Notes under the pieces: generated by a model
Told to the model about the DNA's origin: nothing
The model's database searches: none
What the model saw: only the letters and a program-made list of their open reading frames with translations
Translations under genes and position numbers: made by a program
Source of the DNA: Mercenaria mercenaria
Lineage: Eukaryota; Mollusca; Bivalvia; Venerida; Veneridae
Reading direction: 5' to 3'
Length of the DNA stretch: 64,000 nt
Assembly (NCBI RefSeq): GCF_021730395.1
Contig: NW_026463179.1
Span: 1 to 64,000 of the forward strand
Part shown: positions 25,601 to 34,600 of the stretch, piece after piece
Position numbering within the stretch: position 1 is the first letter of the stretch
How the letters are laid out: every line of letters begins with the position of its first letter

Positions 25601-28600
25601 TATCAGGCCAAAGGATTTCGGCATCACAGTCTGCCATAGTCTTGTCTATTTTCTTTCTTTCGGCAACATTATCTGTGAGGTAATCTAATTTTTCGTCACT
25701 GAAGTCCGAAATGATCACCACATCATCACTATTTTCTAATGCTTCTTCGGCTTTAGGACTCTTTGTCTTGTTATTTCGAGAATAAATTACTTCTTCCTTA
25801 TCAGCTTTCATCAAGTCGTCGTCTACTTTTTCGGAAATTTTCGTTTCAGCGTTTTCATTTGATTCTGCATTTGAACTCAAACTGTCCTTCGTTTGACTTG
25901 TATTATTATTCACTTTACTTGGCCGCCATCTAAACCTAGGCTTTGGAGCTACTTTTGGTTTTGCACTTCTGGATTCATTTGAACTTTTAATGGAAGTTAT
26001 TTCACGGCTTTGTACATTTGTCTGTACCTGTTTGATATCTGGAAATAAAATATATCTAAATTTACTGAGTAATCATTGAAAGCCGTAATTTATATTTCTC
26101 AAAAAGCTGAGTTATATGACATATTAATAGTTTTGCATTAAATATAGCTACAGTATATTACCTTTGCAAGTTTTGTGTGGGTTCAATATCTGATTGTAAA
26201 GTTCACGTATTCGTATGTTTATAAATATTGAAATTTGCAATATATGAATAAAAGCTATGCATCTTAATATTTATTTAAAGATATAAAATACAACAGCTAT
26301 GCCTTACATTTTAACTGGTCTTCAAAAAGTAAAATAAAGAGAATAACTGCATTTTAGAGTAACAGTACATTAATACCTTTGAACATGTCTGGATCAAGCA
26401 TTTCAGCAATATCCTCAAGGTCGCAATTGATCAAGACCCGCAAGAAACATCTGAACCAGTCCACAGTGCGACGTGGTAAGTACATCAGTAAAACACAAGC
26501 AGCTCTCATCTTCCCATGGTTTTTCTCCTCCGCTCTTATTTCTTCTACATCCATTTGTTTGAAAACGCCTTTTTGCAGTAGATGAGGCAATAACTCTGAT
26601 GGTTCTAGACGCACGATTATTTCGGGTGTAAAGAGTTCTACAACCTTGACGTAGTTCTGATCCTCTGGGTTGTATTCGCCGTCCAGGATACTCACAATCT
26701 TTGGATAACCTACAATTAATTAAGACAGTATTTAAAGAGCATTTATCAATATATCATGTACATAAATCACATACTAGTACATAGAATCAAATTTACAATT
26801 GAAAATAAAAAAAAAAGGAGTAAAAAACTGAAATATTTATGATGCATTGTCATGTCAAATTATTACTCGTATAAAAAAGTCAGCACATAAAATTGTCATT
26901 TTTGTAAAAGTGTTGTTCATATTGATTATAAAGAACACCATTTTAACGTAAATCATAGGTATGCTGCATATAAAATAAGATATGTAAAAAGGCGATAGAG
27001 ATATTGTTTCATATATAAATAAATGCATTGTAAGATGAGTTTTGGTTTTGGGGTTCGTTTCAGTTTTAATTTCTTCAACACTGGTATAAAAGTGGATATG
27101 ATACTGCAGCATAGCCATGTTAAAAGCTATTTACTTTTTATACACGCCGGTCGATTGTCAAAACCAGTGGTTTGGACAACTGAAAGGCAAGCCATTAAAT
27201 AAGCGTGTCATACTGGTAATATGATATAATAAATAAGTCTTATTGTTTTTTCTTCAAGTCAAGTTTTGACTTTAGCCAAACAAAATTTAGTGATGAACTA
27301 AATATCGGTCAATTTCAATAAATGTGCCAAAGGTGTTACCATCATTTTCAGAAAGAGCATCCCTCAGTTCAACAAATCTTCCTGGTTCCTCAACATTATG
27401 TAATAACATTTCTAGGGCCTTTCTTGATGCCTTTATAAGATTTTTCTCCGAGAGAATATCTGACTTTTGTTCTAAAATAAATTCATTATAATCAGACTTA
27501 ATTTCCAGTAGTGCTTTTATAATGTCATGCAAAAATAGACCACAGGTTGAAAACACTGAACTACTTGTCAGACTAGTAAATTTTGGATACTAATTCATTA
27601 ATTTTTCTTATAACAAAAGTCAATTTAACTGTAAAAGATATAAATTTTGTTTCTTATATACCGTACTATACTGTGGTTCGACAAAATGGAATTGAATTTA
27701 TTTTATTTGACACTGAAATAGTTTCAATAGTATATGCTATGTATATGCTACGTATAGTCACATAGATTTATCTCGCACTAATCCAGTTGTTAATGAGGAT
27801 GACAGGTTGGTTGGTTGTTTTGAGTTTAACGCCTTTTTCAACAGTATTTCAGTTATGTAACGGCGGGAGGTTAACCTAACCAGCGTTCCTGAATTATGTA
27901 CCAGTACAAACCTGTTCTCCGCAAGTAACTGCCAACTTCCCCACATGAATCAGACGTTGAGGAAGAATGATTTGTGACAAAATGTCTTCAGATCGTCACG
28001 GAAAACAAACGCCTGGTCTAGGGCTCGAACTCGTGACCCCGCGATCCGTAGATCTGCGCTCTCTCTACTAAGCTAAGCGGGCGGGCACGAGAATGACACG
28101 AATTTCACTAGCTCAACAGGTCGAACTATTCTCCAATGGACTTGCTTGGAAGTTCAAGATATTCATTGTAAACCTAAAGCTTTATAACATGAGCTGAGAA
28201 TTCAAATACATACAATACATATTTTGTACTGAGATTTAAATTAACAGTCACTCATGTTCACTGTTATAATTCTTTTGATATCTTGTTATGGTAAACTTGC
28301 ATATAAAAAAGACGAGCAACGTACATAATATGTAGTCATGGATATTAAAGATGAAAAATTTCGAGGGTACTTTTGAATCAACGTGGTTTTAGAAATATTT
28401 CATTTGAAGTAGATATCCCTGCCAGCAGAAAGATCGGTTGCTGTACCCAGGTGGCTAGGGCTCAACACAGTCTAGACTCTTTTTCTGTCCTCAAAGCAGG
28501 TAGTCACAATATGATCTACATTTACCTCATGACCAAAGATCCAAGGGGAAAAGCTGATCACACTAAGCTGATACATTGTAAGTAATATTTTAATTTACCT

Positions 28601-31600
28601 TCAGAAAAGCAGTGCAGATGTAAAATCAGATCGTCTGATTTGATACAATGACTGATGTATATCAAGTGTTGTTCCAGGTTTATTCTGATTATCTCCTCTC
28701 TGGAATATTCATCAGCCGGACATTCTTTTTCTGAAATATAAAAGCGATCTTAAGCCACTGGAATCAATGCCGGTCAAGAGATCAGACATTATTCAGAATT
28801 TTGGGCCCTCTCGGGCATGACATTTGATATAATAAACACAGCTTATATCTTCACTAATACAAAACAACCATATGAAAATAAAATAAAAAGCATGTATAAA
28901 TGTGTACAAATAATGCATTCATGCTGTGTTTTCACTCTGCCTCGATTCAAAATATTCTTTGTAACAAAGATTTACAGGTTGATGGTTTTGAACATTTTGT
29001 TTTGCACAGAACTGATATTAAAAGCACTGCGACACGTAATTCAGGTGGTGTAATTATATACGTTAAAAATAATTTAGTGTCAGATGATATATTGATATTT
29101 ACTTCTCATGATGACATTATTTGGGTTAAGATTTCAGGAAATAAGTTATCGTTGGATAGAGATGTTTTTATTGGTCTTTGTTATGTTATCCCAGATAATA
29201 GTAGTAGACAGACTGTTGTAGAGGATAATACATTTGATCGGTTGATTGACTCAGTAATACATGTTGAAAATATTTCAAACGATAATTGTTACTATTCGCT
29301 TTTTGGCGATTTCAATGCCCGCACTTCTACACTTCCAGATTTTGTAACAGATGATACATTAAATGTTGGTAATAATGATATTTTACCTGATGATTATACC
29401 GCAGATTTTACTTTAAAACGATTCTCACAGGACCATGGACATGTTAACAATAATGGAAGAGTATTGCTTGATTTTTGCAAACAAACAGGTTATAGAATTA
29501 TAAATGGCCGAAAAGGTGATGATGTAAATCTGGGGAAATATACTTTTGTTAAGGTTACATTCTACTAATTCAATTCCTTATTTATTTCATATTAATAACA
29601 AAACATTCAGACCTCATTTTCAGCACTTTAGAGCATTTCAATGATATGAAAACCATATATGGTCATTTAGAATAACATGTCTTCTTATCAAAAATAGAAA
29701 ATTATTGACATGTTATGTTGTATATAAGAAAAATAATCTGTTCTGAGAAACATCACCCTCTAAAAATGCTCCCATGAAAACAGCCGTTTAGCAATTACGC
29801 GTAGGTAGACATTTTTCGCAAAGAATAAAACTTATTCCAGGAAATTTACAATGAAAATGGTCTAGATCTATTCTCAATACAATAAGCAATAAACATAAGC
29901 CAAAAATTTAACTGCCACCTCCTCATGTCACTCATTATACCAGATTTCATCCATAGCATGGAACTACATTTTGGACTACTTCACATGTAACACTGAGTAG
30001 TCACTTCCGGTTTGGTGTAATCCGTCCTTAAATAACAGAGGTTGTATTTGTTTGTTTGTTTGTTTTGGGTTTAACGCCGTTTTTCAACAGTATTTCAGTC
30101 ATGTAACGGCGGGCAGTTAACCTAACCAGTATTCCTGGATTCTGAACCAGTACAAACCTGTTCTCCGCAAGTAACTGCCAACTTCCCCACATGATTAATC
30201 AGAGGTGGAGGACTTATGATATCAGACACAATGTCGTTTATCAAATAGTCACGGAGAACATACGCCCCGCCCGAGGATCGAACTCGCGACCCCGAGATCC
30301 GTAGACCAACGCTCTTACCTACTGAGCTAAGCGGGCGGGCTCAACAGAGGTTGTAGCGTTGTTGACTATTTGTTATGTAAATCTAGTATGTTTGAGAATA
30401 TACAAAAATTTTCGGTCGACTGCCCAAATATAGTTTCGGATCACTGCCTCTTGACTGTCACTTTTTCATTCAAAAGAATGGAAGAGGATGAATGCAGAAA
30501 TAGCGATACGCAACATGAATTTATGTGTCCTAGTTATAAATATGTTTGGAAATCTGAGTTAAAAGAACAGTACATTGAATTATTGTCAAATGATGAGAAT
30601 ATACAGAATCCTTCAACATATTATGTAATGATATTTTGTCAAGTAGTTCAAGTTGTGACATTGATAATTGTATACAGAAATTAGAAATTATTTTTAGTAA
30701 TATTGCCTCCCCGTTTATGAAGAAAATAAAAATAGATAATGAGTCTAGTGTACGTAACTATGATTTCAATCAGCCATGGTATGACCAGGAATGTTATGAA
30801 AAGCAGCAAATATTTTATAAGTGCCTGAATAAATACAGGAACTGCCCGAATGATACAAACAGAATATACATGGTGAATGCAAGATCTGATTATAAATCTT
30901 TGTTAAGAAAATGTAGATATAATTTTGATAAAGAAAAAACTAGTGAGCTATTGAAAGCCAAATATAAGAATGCTCGTCTATACTGGAATATGTTAAAGGA
31001 ATCGAGTGGTTTAAACAATCAAATTTTGAAGTATTCCCTTATCTACTTTTGAACAGTATTTTAAAGCGGTAAATAACCCGCAAGACAGATTTTTCATTCC
31101 GGATGAAGACATTTTGAATTTTGTTAATCGTTATGGACACGAAGAATTTAAAATAATGTTTCAAGAATTAAATTGTCGAATAAGCATAGATGAGATTAAT
31201 ACTGCGATTAAAGAATTGAAAAATAACAGATCTGCCGGTCCTGATCTACTTATTAATGAATTTTTTATAAACGGTAAACGTACTATAGTGCCTGTTTTGT
31301 TTTCTTTGTTCAATAAAATATTTGAAATAGGTTATTTTCCTGAGCGATGGTCAGAAGGTTACGTTATTCCGTTACACAAAAAAAGGAAGCATAAATAACG
31401 TTGAAAATTATCGTGGCATTACTTTATTAAGCTGTGTAGGTAAACTATTCACCCGTATAATAAATAATAGGTTTAAATTATGGGCTGAGAATTACAATGT
31501 ATATGTTGAGGCCCAAGCGGGGTTCAGGTCAAAAATGAGTACTGTTGACAATGTATTTGTATTAAATGGTTTAATATCGCATTTTTTTAATCAAGGGAAG

Positions 31601-34600
31601 CAACTGTATACTTTATTTGTTGATTACACGAAGGCTTTTGATTATGTGGTAAGAGATAATCTATGGTATAAATTAATAAAATTAGGACTGCGAGGTAACA
31701 TTTTAGATATTGTAAAATCAATTTATGAATCAGTTATGTCTAGAGTTAAATATTATAATACCTTAAGCGAAGAGTACTCTTGCATGTTAGGGGTCAGACA
31801 GGGGGAGTGTTTATCTCCCTTTTTATTCACAATATTTATCAATGATTTGGAAGATGTATTTATTAATTGTGATGCAGTTGGAATAGATGTTAATATGTTT
31901 AAAGTATTTTTATTGTTGTATGCAGACGATATAGTTATATTTGCAAATTCTGCCGAAGAATTACAAAACAATATTAATCTGCTACATAATTATTGCATGC
32001 TTTGGAAACTTAAGGTGAATGTTACAAAAACAAAAATAATGGTTTTTAAAAAAGGAGGTAGTATTCCAAGAAACATAGAATTTCTATATGATGGTTTTAG
32101 GATTGAAATTGTCAATAAATTTTGTTACTTAGGTATAGTATTTACTTGTGGAGGGTCACTGAGTACAGCCCAAAATACTTTAGCAGGCCAAGCACAAAAA
32201 GCAATATTCAAATTAAGGTATTGGACCCGTAATAGTAATGTTTAAAAAATGGCAATTGCTTGGTATATTCTTAAAGCTGACCATGTTTTGCAATGTGTTA
32301 CAAATTTTAAACAACTTTTACCGTGCCGTTTTTTGTAAATTTTGTATAAATTATGGTATTTTCTCAAGCTGAAGTAGAGACAAATTTCAATGTGATGGCC
32401 ACTATCTAAAATGTTTGTAGAGAATTCATTACAGCATTAATTTTGATAAAAGAAACATAAAATTATTGGTAAACAATTATAAAACACAAAATAAAACTGT
32501 AAATATCACTTTTTTCTAGGGTGTCTCAAGTAAACAGATTTAATGAGACAGAATTCTAACTCCAACACTGAAACATTAATGTCGAACCCTGTGAGTCTGT
32601 TTTGAATTTTGCTCACTTCATTCAAAAATAACCTTGGGGCAGAATTAAACCTACCTACTTTTCTTCCATAATATGTATCTAAATAATGAAGGCAAAATAG
32701 AAAACTTTTACCGCATGTTACTCAGTATTTTTAAAGATGTCAAACTCTACCCCTCCTGATTCAGAGGTAAATTCACTTTGAACAGCAAGAAATCGTTTAT
32801 AAAACGAAAATTTTCCACTTTTGTACAATATATCCATAATAAGCCTTGAAAGAAGTAAAAATTTACTAGAAAAAAAGGAAAATATGGAAAAAAAAATTTG
32901 CTCCCAGTGGGGCTTGAACCTACGCCCCCCTGAAAATTGCAGTCAAAGTAGGTTTATGGTAGGAGTTGAATATTCTTCAAAAAGGAGGTACTCCATTACG
33001 GGTCCAATACCTTAAATAAATATTTGTATAAGTTTACTTATATATCACCAAAACATAAATTGGAATAATTTGATAAGCTTGTGTCACCTATTTTAAACTA
33101 TTGCAGCGAAGTTTGGGGTTTTGTAAATGATTTATCCGTCGAGAGGGTGCACATGCAATTTTGCAAGAAACTTTTAGGAGTTAAAATGGTAACTCAAAAT
33201 GACTTCATATATGGCGAATTGGGTCGAGTATCTTACAGAACAATTCACATGTATAATGTAGTAAAATATTGGTTAAAAATATTACAACTTGGTCATAACA
33301 AGTATGTTTTTATTACATACACATTGTTAAAAAACAGATGCTTGGATATATCAAGGCGTAGGTAATGTTGATATGTTTTTATATATGGTTAAACAAAGAT
33401 TAGATCAATTTATACAAAATTGGAATTCAAGAATTAATAATTCTTCTAGAGCTTTATTGTATAAGAGAATTTCAATTTTTAGATTTCAGCCATCTTGAAT
33501 ATTTTAATGTAAATAAATTTTGTATATCTGTTACACGTTTAAGGGTATCTTCTCATAAATTACAAGTAGAAGCTGGAAGATGGGTAAGACCAGTTAAGAC
33601 CAGTTAGTACACCATTAGATGAAAGGAAATGTATTATCTGTCAAAAATTAGAAGATGAATACCATTTTATAATAGAATGTGATTTGTATAATGATTTAAG
33701 AAAACAATATATACCAAGAAAATACTGGATTAGACCAAATATGTTTAAATTTATAGAACTTTTGAACTTTGAAAATAAGAAAATAATACAAAATGTAGGA
33801 ATATTTATATTTAATGCATTTAAACTTAGACAGTCTACTTTGTAATACTCTTTTGTTTTGTTTGTTTTGGGTTTAACGCCGTTTTCAACAATATTTCAGT
33901 CATGTAACGGCGGGCAGTTAACCTAACCAGTGTTCCTGGATTCTGTACCACTACAAACCTGTTCTCCGTAAGTAACTGCCAACTTCCCCACATGAATCAG
34001 AGGCGGAGGACTAATGATTTCAGACACAATGTCGTTTATCAAGTAGTCACGGAGAACATACGCCCCGCCCGAGGATCGAACTCGCGACCCCGAGATCCAT
34101 AGACCAACGCTCTTACCTACTGAGCTAAGTGGGCGGGCCTGTTTACCTATTTAGTACGACCCGCGATCCGTAGACCGACGCTCTACCTACTGAGCTAAGC
34201 GGGCGGGTTAATACTCTATATTATTATGTTTTATGTTATGATTGTAGTTAAATGTGTGTGTTCTTTCAGGTCTTGTATTTCGTTTCGACAAGGCTGTGAT
34301 TGAACTGATTGTTCTATATATGTTGTATTTAAATGTATTGTTAAACGGTCCATATATATAGCGTCTATTTTTTGGTTGATTGCCTCTGTTTTGAAGCTAT
34401 TTATCTAAGCATTAATTATGCTTCTGTTTGTTGATTTGAATAGATCTATGTCAAGTAGTACAACTCTTGTAAACTTGTCAAAGATGACCTTCTCCGTTTT
34501 TGGTTTTGTTTGTTTGTGTGTTTTTATGGTTAAGACTTTGTCTTTTCTGTCGCTCGTCTTCATGTTATATAACTCTGTATAATAACTTTTATATCGTGAT

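Noticed and set aside
30270-30342. tRNA gene candidates at 30.3, 28.0, 34.1, 7.35 and 53.56 kb
   Set aside because: A and B boxes are present, but each is the head of a SINE with a body, tail and target duplications, and none folds into a complete cloverleaf with acceptor pairing.
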